A stretch of 63,855 nucleotides of DNA from an uncultured Prevotellaceae bacterium (GCA_902776475.1 CACYQD010000027.1:1-63855), one strand, 5' to 3'; counted from the stretch's first letter, positions 44,840 through 53,295 are shown. Numbers and translations are program-made. Notes: generated by a model from the letters alone, not told the origin.

Positions 44840-44871
44840 ATTGCCTGCGGACTTCATTGTCCGCAGGCAAT
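44840..44871 (+). promoter_or_regulatory. Strong intergenic hairpin between the binding-protein and GH43 genes
   Basis: ATTGCCTGCGGAC at 44840-44852 pairs perfectly with GTCCGCAGGCAAT at 44859-44871 (13 bp) around the loop TTCATT. The T content after the stem is modest (TGACATCTTATAA). It may partly terminate or protect the SusC-SusD-binding-protein transcript and so lower GH43 expression. Its outer stem ATTGCCTG/CAGGCAAT is shared with the hairpin at 21181-21233 in the other PUL. Confidence 0.65.
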
Positions 44872-44898
44872 TGACATCTTATAACATAATGATAAAAT

Positions 44899-46857
44899 AT
44901 GATGACAAAAAGAATAACTAGACTGTTCTGCCTGTTCGGTTTAGGTTTGCTGCTGACAGCATGTGGCAGCGATGGCGGCGATGATGATGGCGGAAGCGGA
45001 GGCGGAGGAACACCCGCCAGCGTCAAGGTATCGACACCCGAGGTATCCTCCATCACCACGACCTCGGCCTTGGTAACCGCCACGGCCACAGGTCCTGACA
45101 TCAAGAGCCGTGGCGTATGTTATGGAACGACAGCCAACCCCACCATCAACGACACCAAGCTCACTGCCTCCGGCGAGAACATCAGTGTCGCCCTCTCGTC
45201 GCTCAATCCGGCCACGACCTATCATGTGCGTGCCTATGCGCAGACCTCTTCCACCTATATCTATTCCAGCGATGTGACCTTCACCACCAAGGAGGAAGAG
45301 AAAGCCACCTGGTCAGCACCGACCTATGTTGACGACTACCGCAATATCGCTGGTTGGGAAAACCGCTTACGTTGGAACCTTGCCAACGTGCACGACCCCT
45401 CCGTGATGAAGGCCGACGACGGTTATTATTATATGTACTGCACGGATGCCGGATTCGGCAATCCGCAGTCCGGACATGGTCATTTCCATTGCCGCCGTTC
45501 CACCAACCTCGTCGATTGGGAGTATCTTGGCGCCACCATGCCCAACTTGCCTTCTTGGGTAAGTGTCAAACTCAATGAGATCCGTGCCCAGATGGGCCTT
45601 GGATCCAGCACGACCAACTACAACAACTGCGGTTACTGGGCACCCTGCGTGAGGAAAGTCAAGGAAGGCCTCTACCGCATGTATTACGTCATCACGATTG
45701 ACGGTACCATCGACGGTCCCAACAGTTGGGGAGAACGCGCCTTCATCGGACTGATGGAGACCTCCACTCCTGCCGACGTGAAGAGTTGGGTGGACAAGGG
45801 TTACGTCATCACCAACTATTCCGACCGAGAGCTCAACTACAAAGTGAGCCCCACGGCCTGGGAGCAGTGCTATTTCAAATACAACGCCATCGATCCCAGC
45901 TACATCATCACCCCCAACGGAGAGCACTGGCTCGTCTATGGCTCATGGCACAGCGGATTCCCCATCGTGAAGCTCAATCCTGACACAGGAAAACCCATCA
46001 CCGACCCCCTGCCCAATCCCTGGGGAAGCGCCAACGAGAAAGCATACGGCAAGCGCATCTATACCCGGAGCGCCACCTCCAGGTGGCAAGGTTCAGAGGC
46101 TCCAGAGATCATCTACCGCGATGGATATTATTACCTCTTCCTGGCCTACGACGCACTCGACGTGCCCTACAACACACGCGTGGTAAGGAGCACCAGTGTT
46201 GACGGTCCTTATTATAGCATGACGGGTGCCGATGTGACCAATGGAGGCGATGCCTTCCCCATCCTCACCCACCCCTATAAGTTTGCCAACAACGACGGTT
46301 GGGTGGGCATCTCCCACTGCGCCGTGTTTGAAGACGGAAACGGAAACTGGTATTACGCCTCACAGGGCAGATTCCCCGTTGGTTCCACATCACAACCCAA
46401 CTGGGCACCCAATGCCATCATGCTCGGCCATGTACGCTCCATCCTCTGGACAAAAGACGGCTGGCCTGTCGTGATGCCTGAGCGCTATGCCGCAGTTCCA
46501 CAGACAGCCATCAGCGAGAATGACCTCGCAGGCAAATGGGAGCATATTGACCTTTCTTATAAATATGGTGAGCAGAAAACTTCCGTTACCATCACTCTGA
46601 ATGCAGACCATACGGTGACGGGTGGTATCTGGAACGGTAAGACATGGTCGTTCAACTCATCCACCAATACCCTCACGGTCAACGGAGTGGAATTGCTCCT
46701 GAAACGAGAGTGCGACTGGGAGGCCAATCCCCGCAAAGCCACAATCGTTTACGCCGGCTATGGAAACAACGGCCGCACCACGTACTGGGGAAAGAGAGTT
46801 TCCGACTGTCATAACGCAGCAAAGACCAAGTCATTTGCATTGATTATGGCGGTCTGA
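44899..46857 (+). CDS. GH43 arabinanase-like lipoprotein
   Basis: Surface or periplasmic lipoprotein (lipobox LTAC) of 652 residues. After a Gly/Ser linker comes a fibronectin-type domain (about 45-130), then the five-bladed GH43 propeller (about 150-530): catalytic base Asp166 (VHDPSVMK), pKa-modulating Asp332 (AIDPSYI) and acid Glu400 (GSEAPEI). The His in ISHCAVF fits the metal-near His of endo-1,5-alpha-L-arabinanases. A C-terminal beta domain (about 545-640) resembles the accessory domain of multi-domain arabinanases. The family assignment is strong; endo-arabinanase activity is the best guess but an exo-acting arabinofuranosidase is possible. It ends the second PUL and is followed by a hairpin at 46874-46899. 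Confidence 0.85.
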   Translation: MMTKRITRLFCLFGLGLLLTACGSDGGDDDGGSGGGGTPASVKVSTPEVSSITTTSALVTATATGPDIKSRGVCYGTTANPTINDTKLTASGENISVALSSLNPATTYHVRAYAQTSSTYIYSSDVTFTTKEEEKATWSAPTYVDDYRNIAGWENRLRWNLANVHDPSVMKADDGYYYMYCTDAGFGNPQSGHGHFHCRRSTNLVDWEYLGATMPNLPSWVSVKLNEIRAQMGLGSSTTNYNNCGYWAPCVRKVKEGLYRMYYVITIDGTIDGPNSWGERAFIGLMETSTPADVKSWVDKGYVITNYSDRELNYKVSPTAWEQCYFKYNAIDPSYIITPNGEHWLVYGSWHSGFPIVKLNPDTGKPITDPLPNPWGSANEKAYGKRIYTRSATSRWQGSEAPEIIYRDGYYYLFLAYDALDVPYNTRVVRSTSVDGPYYSMTGADVTNGGDAFPILTHPYKFANNDGWVGISHCAVFEDGNGNWYYASQGRFPVGSTSQPNWAPNAIMLGHVRSILWTKDGWPVVMPERYAAVPQTAISENDLAGKWEHIDLSYKYGEQKTSVTITLNADHTVTGGIWNGKTWSFNSSTNTLTVNGVELLLKRECDWEANPRKATIVYAGYGNNGRTTYWGKRVSDCHNAAKTKSFALIMAV

Positions 46858-46873
46858 AAGGCCAACGAACACT

Positions 46874-46899
46874 AAGCCCAGGGCGATTGCCCTGGGCTT
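46874..46899. terminator. Bidirectional hairpin between convergent genes
   Basis: AAGCCCAGGGC at 46874-46884 and GCCCTGGGCTT at 46889-46899 form a perfect 11-bp stem with loop GATT. It lies 16 bp past the GH43 stop and 50 bp past the stop of the converging TolB-like gene, so it can serve both. A long T tract is lacking. Confidence 0.65.
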
Positions 46900-46949
46900 A
46901 TATGTACTGGCCCTTCAGACCGTTTTTCTTACTTACAAACGGATGGCTG

Positions 46950-48446
46950 TCATTTTTGGAGCCGTCCGACGTATTTTACCGGTTTGGCATCCTGCTTGAT
47001 GGCATCAGCAAACTGCTGTGGTTTGATGGTGACGGGTCCACGCATGAACTCTGGCACATTATAGCATTTCAAGAACTGGCGATGACGGTCAGGATCGGCA
47101 CAAGGCAGTTCGAAAGGCTTGCCGGCTTTTCCATTGCCGTCGATATGTGCCATAAACGGCCGTGTGTAGTTGCCGTCGTAGCGGCGGCTGCTGAACACCA
47201 CCCACCGTCCGTTGCTCGACCATGAGTGATAGCTCTCGGTATCGGGCGAATTGAGTTCCTCCATGTTGCGCACCTTCCCCGTCTGAAGGTCCAGCATCCA
47301 GAGGTCGGCATCGTGGTGCCAGATGTGGAAGACCCCCGACTTGGCGAGAGTGAACATCAGGTAGCGCCCGTCGGGCGAGATACGCGGCAAAGTGGCGCTC
47401 TTGTCAAGTGAGTCAGCGGCGAAAACCAGTTCACGAGGTCCGAATTGCAAAGTCTCGGGGTTGAAGCTCTTCTTATAAAGGTTGTATTTCACCTCATCCG
47501 TCCTTTTGATAAACTCCTTGCCTTTGTCGATGGTGTCCTTATACTCGAAATGGGCGCTGCAATAGTAAAGCGTCTTGCCATCGGGTGCCCAGAAGGGGAA
47601 GCACTCCAGTTCGGCGGGGTCGTTCTCGATGTTTGTCACCTCGTTTTTCGCCAAATCATACGCGATCAAGTCGCTCTCCACATCAAACACCTCAATCTTG
47701 TTGGGATCGACAGAGTGGAAAAGCTGGCCTGTCATATTGGTGGAATAGACAATCAGCTGGAGCCATGGATGCCAAGTGGGATAGACGCCAGCCGACAAGA
47801 TGGAGTCATTGCCCATATTGATTTTCTGGATGTTTCCGTCATAGGCGATGACGGTACCACCCAGATTCTGGCGGGCATGAAACTGCATCCTGTCAGGGTT
47901 GTACTGCTGGTAGTTGTGGCAGTTGATGCACTGTCCGTCCGCGCCTTCCGAGCAGAGCATATTGTCATAGATGACACTTTCGTCATAGTTTTCCAAACAG
48001 CGCTGGTTGATGGTCAGCTCTTCGTAGGTGACATAAGAAGGAGAGATGAGCCGATAGCTGATATAAGGATCGATGGAATCGGGTGAGACATAGATGTTGA
48101 AGGGTTTGAAACGCCTCCACTGTCCGTCATTCTCTACAAAGACCTCCACTTTGATCGCATCGCCCTTGGCGTTATCGACCATCCTTTTCCACTCATCCGC
48201 ATCGGGCTGCACCTTGCTGCCACCGCAGACGAATTCCTCGCTGCCAGCAGTCAACCTGGCCACCACATTATCGGCCTTGCCGTCGATCTCGAAGGTCAGC
48301 GGTGCGATGTTGACAGGCACCGTGACATTGGTGTAGTCAGGATAGATATCGGGCAGTTCGTCCGACTCCCAGAAATTCTGGGGTATCTGGTTGCCGCAGG
48401 CCATCAGCATTGTTGCTGCAGCGGCGAATATAAAGAGTTTTTTCAT
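46950..48446 (-). CDS. TolB-like beta-propeller lipoprotein with a CxxCH motif (copy 2)
   Basis: Lipoprotein of 498 residues (lipobox LMAC), paralogous along its whole length to the protein at 7661-9163. Shared blocks include IYPDYTNVTVPVNIAPLTFE, VSPDSIDPYISYRLISPS, NQRCLENYDE, GQCINCHNYQ, YNPDRMQFHARQ, SAGVYPTWHPW and SPDTESYHSWSSNGRWVVFS. The single CxxCH and the following HARQ are kept, which argues that they matter. WD40/PD40-like blades fill the C-terminal two thirds. The start lies one base after the stop of the DUF6057-type gene. No transporter gene follows here; the gene converges with GH43. Confidence 0.75.
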   Translation of the reverse strand: MKKLFIFAAAATMLMACGNQIPQNFWESDELPDIYPDYTNVTVPVNIAPLTFEIDGKADNVVARLTAGSEEFVCGGSKVQPDADEWKRMVDNAKGDAIKVEVFVENDGQWRRFKPFNIYVSPDSIDPYISYRLISPSYVTYEELTINQRCLENYDESVIYDNMLCSEGADGQCINCHNYQQYNPDRMQFHARQNLGGTVIAYDGNIQKINMGNDSILSAGVYPTWHPWLQLIVYSTNMTGQLFHSVDPNKIEVFDVESDLIAYDLAKNEVTNIENDPAELECFPFWAPDGKTLYYCSAHFEYKDTIDKGKEFIKRTDEVKYNLYKKSFNPETLQFGPRELVFAADSLDKSATLPRISPDGRYLMFTLAKSGVFHIWHHDADLWMLDLQTGKVRNMEELNSPDTESYHSWSSNGRWVVFSSRRYDGNYTRPFMAHIDGNGKAGKPFELPCADPDRHRQFLKCYNVPEFMRGPVTIKPQQFADAIKQDAKPVKYVGRLQK

Positions 48447-48447
48447 A

Positions 48448-50262
48448 TCAATAATAAGTAAGGTTTCTCAAGAAGAAGAAATCGAAATAATAGGTATTGC
48501 CGAATCTTTCCAGCAGCATCTGCTTTTGCGGACCGTTGGGCGTCTTGCGGCTTTGTTCCATCAGTTGCATAAACGAAGCGAAGCTCTCCCGCACGCCGGG
48601 CTCCAGTTCCCATTCATCCAGTCCTTCCATGCCACTCAGATTGGCAAACATCCAAGCCGCTTCCTGAAAGATGCGGGGAACAGCCCGATCGCCGTTGAGG
48701 TCCATGAAATGCTCGAAACGCGGCCAGAAAAGGTCGGGATTCCTGGTCCACATCGCTCCAAGCACGGCCTGCTCCTGGAAATAGAGGTCATCGGCATCAT
48801 GCTGTGCCAAATTGGTCATCACGCATTTCTCCACCCATCCTTCCACCGCATCCAGCTGGTCCACATAGTGCGTCATGTGGGTGATGGGGCCCGTCTCATC
48901 GTCTTTGGCCAACAGCTGTTTGTCGTTCATCAATTTCTCCATGTGGTCGGCCCATGAACCGTTGTAGAAGGTTTGCCTGAGGAGGTCAAGGAACTTCCTG
49001 GCGGCCTGTTTCTCGTTGCTGAAGATGGCACAGCGGGCCATGTATTTCAGCAGTTCCACACTCCAACCGTATTCCACGCCGTCCTCCATGCAGATGCGAT
49101 GACACTCATTCATCATGCCGTATTGATAGAGCATCATGCGGCCTGCAATATGATACATATAGATGGGCAGCGGAGTATTGTATTTCTTGGAACCTTTAGG
49201 GAATTGGTACATCTCACTGCACTGACGGCCCAACCGGCTCAGAGCCAGGTTATGCATGATCACGATGGCCCTTGTAGGCTCGATGTCCTGCTTCTTGCCC
49301 TCTTCTATGACACCGTCCCAGTCAGCATGCTCCACACACCGCTGCATACGCAGCTCATGGTGGAAGTTGGCGTCCTTATACCAAAAATGGTAAACAAACC
49401 CGATGACAGCGATCAGCACACATCCCTGCAGAATCCACTGCAAGGCGGAACGCTTCGGCGCTTTCCACTCTCTACCACAGAGAAGAGTCAACAACACGAA
49501 ACAAGCGGCCAACACATAGTAAGGCATATAGAAAGCGGGGTAATCCTCACTGATGGTAAAGACTGGCAGGGCCGTCGTGTAGATGTCGCTGAGGTTGGTC
49601 TCGTAATAGACGAAACGGTAATAAAGCAGAGGTATGAAGATGACACTCAGCAGGGCTGTCACACTCAGGATGACCCGAGTGCCGAGCTGAGCTTTCTGTC
49701 TCCAGACCATGAGTCCCATCAACACCGCCGCAAACAAGGCATAGGCTCCCATCAGCGGATAGCCAACCAGGACCACCAGCAGGATGAATGCAGCACGCAG
49801 CCACAGTTTTCCCGGCAATTTGCGGAATGCCCAAAGCAAAGCTGTCCCAGCGATAGTGCCCAACGTTGCCACATAGAAGAAGCCACGCAGTTTGATGACA
49901 TACACCCAGTAGCCCAGTTCCATATTAGCCAGCAACAGGACGGCCACGGGAATCAACGTCAGCACAAGCCATTTCTTAGGGATGTTGAACGCCCGCTTTG
50001 TCAGCCACATCAGCAGCAGCCAGCAACCGCAGAGCAGGATGACACCAACCCAAGGATAATAGAAATGCTGGGTCAGGAATGCGCCGAGATATGAAAGCAT
50101 ACCGCCAGGCGCCACCATCTGCTGGTGAAAGAACAAGGAAGAGTTCAGGAAAACGTTGTGCTGCTGAACCTTCCAGAGAAAGTCAGCTTCGTAATACAAA
50201 AGGGCAAAAGCCGCCAATATCAAGGCGCCAAGCCACAGTGCAAGAGGTTTCAGTTTTTTCAT
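48448..50262 (-). CDS. DUF6057-type polytopic membrane protein (copy 2)
   Basis: Integral membrane protein of 604 residues from the ATG at 50262; the frame extends to a TTG at 50274, but MKKLKPL before the first helix is the natural start. It parallels the protein at 9168-11111: YEADFLWKVQQHNVFLNSS, QMVAPGGMLSYLGAFLTQ, LLYYRFVYYETNLSDIY, FVYHFWYKDANFHHEL and the helical C-terminal half (MYQFPKGSKK, CARKF-like repeats). The Lys/Gly-rich linker of copy 1 is absent. A promoter with TATCTTTG (50301-50294) and CAAA/TTTG (50323-50320) 18 bp apart precedes it. Function unknown. Confidence 0.7.
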   Translation of the reverse strand: MKKLKPLALWLGALILAAFALLYYEADFLWKVQQHNVFLNSSLFFHQQMVAPGGMLSYLGAFLTQHFYYPWVGVILLCGCWLLLMWLTKRAFNIPKKWLVLTLIPVAVLLLANMELGYWVYVIKLRGFFYVATLGTIAGTALLWAFRKLPGKLWLRAAFILLVVLVGYPLMGAYALFAAVLMGLMVWRQKAQLGTRVILSVTALLSVIFIPLLYYRFVYYETNLSDIYTTALPVFTISEDYPAFYMPYYVLAACFVLLTLLCGREWKAPKRSALQWILQGCVLIAVIGFVYHFWYKDANFHHELRMQRCVEHADWDGVIEEGKKQDIEPTRAIVIMHNLALSRLGRQCSEMYQFPKGSKKYNTPLPIYMYHIAGRMMLYQYGMMNECHRICMEDGVEYGWSVELLKYMARCAIFSNEKQAARKFLDLLRQTFYNGSWADHMEKLMNDKQLLAKDDETGPITHMTHYVDQLDAVEGWVEKCVMTNLAQHDADDLYFQEQAVLGAMWTRNPDLFWPRFEHFMDLNGDRAVPRIFQEAAWMFANLSGMEGLDEWELEPGVRESFASFMQLMEQSRKTPNGPQKQMLLERFGNTYYFDFFFLRNLTYY

Positions 50263-50293
50263 TCTGACAATCAATGTGGATCAAAAACATCCG

Positions 50294-50323
50294 CAAAGAT
50301 ACGAAATCTTTTTGTAAGCCAAA
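50294..50323 (-). promoter_or_regulatory. Promoter of DUF6057/TolB-like copy 2
   Basis: Read on the - strand: TTTG at 50323-50320, an 18-bp spacer, and TATCTTTG at 50301-50294. Transcription would start near 50287, about 25 nt before the ATG at 50262. Confidence 0.6.
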
Positions 50324-50399
50324 CTGAATTCATCAGAAAAACCATTTCACCTGTCTCCATAATGACTATAAGCAGGAGGGAGGAGATCTGGAGTTTTTA

Positions 50400-50525
50400 G
50401 GGGGGTAAGGTCTTTTAAGGTCTTTAAGGTCTTTAAGGACCTTAAGGACTTTAAGGACTTTAAGGACCTTAAGGAAACTACCCCTCTCCCTGAGGGAGAG
50501 GATGGGAGAGGGGGATGAGGGTGAG
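50400..50525. repeat. Short-period tandem repeat and REP-like palindrome
   Basis: From 50405 to 50474 the sequence is a 9-10 bp period array of TAAGGTCTT units that switch to TAAGGACTT and TAAGGACCT units. It is followed by CCTCTCCCTGAGGGAGAGG at 50483-50501 and GA-rich tracts of the family seen at 141-360. The 50263-50751 interval (489 bp) holds no gene that I can support. A weak -7 element TAATTTTG lies at 50597-50604, with TTTG only 12 bp before it. Confidence 0.75.
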
Positions 50526-50751
50526 GGATAAATTTGCGGAAGCGATTATTTCGGTCAAAATTTCATCAAAAAGAGCATAATTTGATATTTTATTGCTAAT
50601 TTTGCCATGCCTTTGAATGGATTATATCTGACTTTGAATTGCACCAACAAGGTAAGAGCAGGTCCCCATACGGCGAAAAGCGAAACAACAGACTGTTGTT
50701 CAGCGAATTATGAATCATGTCAAATCAGAATGGTGCGCAACTGAGGAAATT

Positions 50752-52023
50752 ATGGATATCTCTTCACTGAAAAAAGAAATGCAGGAAGTTCTCGAAAAAA
50801 ATATCCTGCAATTTTGGCTCGACAAAATGATGGACGAGACTAACGGCGGTTTTTTAGGCCGTATGGACGGCCATGGTGTGCTTCATCCCGACGCAGAGAA
50901 GGGTGCCATCCTCAATGCCCGCATCCTGTGGGCTTTCTCCGCCGCTTACCGTGTGCTGAAAAAGCCAGAATACCTGGAAGCAGCCACGAGGGCCAAGCGC
51001 TATATCATCGACCATTTCTACGACCCCGAGTTTGGCGGCATCTATTGGAGCCTTGACAGCAAAGGCCAGCCCAAAGACACCAAGAAACAATTCTATGCCA
51101 TCGGCTTCGCCATCTACGGACTGTCAGAATATGCCCGTGCCACCGCCGACCCCGAGGCCCTCGACTATGCCTTGGATCTCTTTGAGTGCATCGAGGAACA
51201 TGCGTTCGACCACGAGCATAATGGATATATAGAGGCATGCACCCGCGAATGGGGAGAGATCGCCGACATGCGGCTGTCGGAATTAGACGCCAACTACCCC
51301 AAGTCGCAGAACACGCATCTGCATATCATCGAACCCTATACCAACCTTTTCCGCTGTCTGAAGGAGATGCGCGAGACAAGTTTATGCAACTACGTGCCCT
51401 CCATCGGAGCCGTGCTGCCCGTGGGCATCACCGTGCCGCAGGAGACCTTCGACCGTGTGGCACAAGCGCTGCGCAACCTCATCGGAATCTTCACCGACCG
51501 CATCCTCAATCCCGAGACCCATCATCTTGACCTCTTCTTCGGTATGGACTGGACACGCGAGGCCGGACGGCTCGAGAGTTACGGTCACGACATCGAATGT
51601 TCATGGCTGATGCACGAAGCCGCCCTGGTTTTGGGCGACAAGGTCGTGCTGCAGCAGGTGGAAGAGGTGGTCAGAATGGTGGCCAAAGCCTCGGAGAAAG
51701 GTCTCAACGCCGACGGTTCGATGGTGCATGAGGCCAACCTCGACACCGGTCATGTCGACACCGACCGCCACTGGTGGGTGCAGGCAGAGGCCGTGGTGGG
51801 TTTCTACAATATCTATCAATATTTCGGTGACGAGGATGCTTTGCAGAAAGCCCTTCACTGCTGGCAGTACATCAAAGACCACCTCATCGACTGGGATGGT
51901 GGCGAGTGGTGGTGGAGCTGCGACCCCGATGGGAACATCAACCAGCGTGATGACAAGGCCGGTTTCTGGAAATGCCCCTACCATAACTCACGCATGTGCC
52001 TTGAAATCATAGAAAGAGAATAG
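50752..52023 (+). CDS. Cellobiose 2-epimerase (AGE family) with an internal insertion
   Basis: Cytoplasmic epimerase of 424 residues from the ATG at 50752 (the frame extends to 50710, but MDISSLKKEMQEVL matches the family start). It should interconvert the reducing-end glucose and mannose of cellobiose- or mannobiose-type disaccharides. The (alpha/alpha)6 barrel shows the three family histidines: His189/His191 (NTHLHIIEPYTN), His279 (YGHDIE) and His412 (CPYHNSR). The distance between the first and second is about 30 residues longer than in characterised cellobiose epimerases, because of the segment from about 206 to 236 (CNYVPSIGAVLPVGITVPQE). The distance from second to third is normal. It stands alone, with a hairpin after its stop. 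Confidence 0.82.
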   Translation: MDISSLKKEMQEVLEKNILQFWLDKMMDETNGGFLGRMDGHGVLHPDAEKGAILNARILWAFSAAYRVLKKPEYLEAATRAKRYIIDHFYDPEFGGIYWSLDSKGQPKDTKKQFYAIGFAIYGLSEYARATADPEALDYALDLFECIEEHAFDHEHNGYIEACTREWGEIADMRLSELDANYPKSQNTHLHIIEPYTNLFRCLKEMRETSLCNYVPSIGAVLPVGITVPQETFDRVAQALRNLIGIFTDRILNPETHHLDLFFGMDWTREAGRLESYGHDIECSWLMHEAALVLGDKVVLQQVEEVVRMVAKASEKGLNADGSMVHEANLDTGHVDTDRHWWVQAEAVVGFYNIYQYFGDEDALQKALHCWQYIKDHLIDWDGGEWWWSCDPDGNINQRDDKAGFWKCPYHNSRMCLEIIERE

Positions 52024-52076
52024 CGCAGCACTTGAAAACCTGAAGAACCATTGGTCGCTGGCCGAAGGGAAAGCCC

Positions 52077-52106
52077 ATTGCAATCCCAATGCCGTCGGAT
52101 TGCAAT
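52077..52106 (+). terminator. Hairpin after the epimerase gene
   Basis: ATTGCAATCC at 52077-52086 and GGATTGCAAT at 52097-52106 form a perfect 10-bp stem with a 10-nt loop, 54 bp past the stop. The T tract after it is short (TATT). Confidence 0.5.
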
Positions 52107-52231
52107 TATTGCATATCCGACCTAGTACGGCATCCTTTTGAGCAATGAGGTCAAGAGGGAAAGCGGCAGGCTGAGTTTCGCCGAATTGTATCGCCCGCGA
52201 CACAACGTTAATCATTCTTAAATATTTGAAT

Positions 52232-52294
52232 AAATCGCTTGCGATATAAGTGATTTGTCTTACCTTTGCCTTCTGAAAATATCGCAAGCGATAT
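52232..52294 (+). promoter_or_regulatory. OhrR promoter with two operator palindromes
   Basis: Two copies of a 16-bp palindrome flank the promoter: AAATCGCTTGCGATAT at 52232-52247 and ATATCGCAAGCGATAT at 52279-52294 (arms ATATCGC/GCGATAT). Their centres are 47 bp apart. The -7 element TACCTTTG is at 52261-52268, so the first palindrome covers the -33 region and the second lies just past the start site near 52275. A repressor on both would block its own gene, as MarR/OhrR proteins do. The rest of the 52024-52345 spacer holds only the terminator hairpin. Confidence 0.7.
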
Positions 52295-52345
52295 AACAAG
52301 AATGATTATTGATTCAAATTTTGATAACTGACCATAGATCGCATT

Positions 52346-52789
52346 ATGTATTCAGAATTGCAACTTGACAACCAGATTTGCTTCCGTCTCTATACGGCTT
52401 CAAGACTTGTCATCCAGGCATATACCCCATTGCTCCATGCATTGGGTATCACCTATCCCCAGTATCTCGTGCTGATGGTGCTTTGGGAGAAAGATTGCCA
52501 GCCCGTGAACGACATCGCCCGACGTCTCCAGCTGGAAACCAACACGGTCACACCTTTGCTCCAGCGCATGGAGAAACAGGGTATTGTCGTCCGGAAAAAG
52601 GGCGACCGTGACAAGCGGCAACAAATCGTGTCGCTGACAGAAAAAGGCAAACAAATGGAGACAGAAGCCTACCAGACCATCCCCCAAGGTATGGGAGAAG
52701 AGTTGAAAGCCTGTCCGCTTCAACTCGAAGACTATCAAAACCTGGCCAAAGAATTGGATTCCATCATCGAAACACTCAAAAAGAAATAG
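52346..52789 (+). CDS. ohrR: OhrR-type MarR-family organic peroxide sensor/repressor
   Basis: Cytoplasmic winged-helix repressor of 147 residues, normal OhrR length. The redox-sensing cysteine is Cys12 in LDNQICFRLYTASR, the characteristic OhrR context. The tyrosines expected to hydrogen-bond to it are in QAYTPLL and ITYPQY. The wing/recognition region is LETNTVTPLLQRMEKQGIV followed by KKGDRDKRQ. In known systems oxidised OhrR releases the ohr peroxidase gene; no OsmC/Ohr gene is adjacent here. Two palindromes in the leader make autoregulation likely. Downstream lie gene remnants only. Confidence 0.85.
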   Translation: MYSELQLDNQICFRLYTASRLVIQAYTPLLHALGITYPQYLVLMVLWEKDCQPVNDIARRLQLETNTVTPLLQRMEKQGIVVRKKGDRDKRQQIVSLTEKGKQMETEAYQTIPQGMGEELKACPLQLEDYQNLAKELDSIIETLKKK

Positions 52790-52802
52790 TAGCTTTTGGA
52801 CA

Positions 52803-52979
52803 GACTTTTATCATATCATGGAGCACGCCGTACTGGTGGGAGAACAACGGCCTTACTGCACTGCGCTGCTGTGGACCAACGGTCCCGCCGACACACTTGC
52901 CGCCAGCATCGAGAACATGAACCAGGCCCTCTCCCACCCTGAACAGGTGAGCAAGGCGTCATCGACTGCCGGGAAATCC
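52803..52979 (+). pseudogene. Remnant of an AMP-forming acyl-CoA synthetase (C-terminal part)
   Basis: In the frame of the ATG at 52818 the translation reads IMEHAVLVGEQRPYCTALLW and runs to TGA near 52979. This resembles the C-terminal subdomain of AMP-forming fatty acyl-CoA ligases, where a V-[IV]-G-[ED]-x-R-[PK]-[YF] motif precedes A-L-[IL]. The resemblance begins before the ATG (FYHIMEHA) and no upstream domains exist, so it is a decayed fragment, not a gene. The reading frame breaks after SHPEQ, where a different family fragment begins. Confidence 0.45.
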
Positions 52980-53218
52980 TGATGCAGTTGGGTGCGAACC
53001 CGCAGGACATCTTCCTCGGCACGCTCAATGCCGGCCATCCAGGCGGCATGCTGCCACTGACTTCAGCCGAAGCAGAGACACTCCACTCCCCCCTGTTGCC
53101 CGACAACCTTTACGGGAGTGACGCCACCATCCTCCCCCAGTCTTTGGGTTTGCCGCCCATGCTCACCATCATGGCCATGGCAAAGCGCATCGCCAAAAAC
53201 ATCGAAAAGGCCTTCTAA
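52950..53218 (+). pseudogene. Remnant of a GMC/FAD-dependent oxidoreductase (C-terminal part)
   Basis: In another frame, from about 52950, the translation runs VIDCREILMQLGANPQ, NAGHPGGMLPLT, LLPDNLYGSDATILPQSLG and PPMLTIMAMAKRIAKN to the stop at 53218. The HPGG motif, the D-[NA]-LY-x-x-DA-[ST]-x-LP block and the closing P-x-LTI-x-A-[ML]-AKR-I helix are the C-terminal signature of GMC-type flavin oxidoreductases. The FAD-binding N-terminal 350-400 residues are absent. Together with the preceding ligase fragment it shows a deletion that joined two genes' tails. Confidence 0.5.
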
Positions 53219-53295
53219 ACCTATGCCGGAGCATAGGATGGCACAGATGAAAACAAATATTCATGCCATCGTTCGACTAATTCAATTTTTTTGTC

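Noticed and set aside
50400-50480. Possible CRISPR array
   Set aside because: Units are 9-10 bp with no spacers of constant length, and no cas genes are near; it is a simple tandem repeat.
51988-52299. 103-codon - strand frame between epimerase and ohrR
   Set aside because: It covers the operators and promoter of ohrR and has no protein signature.
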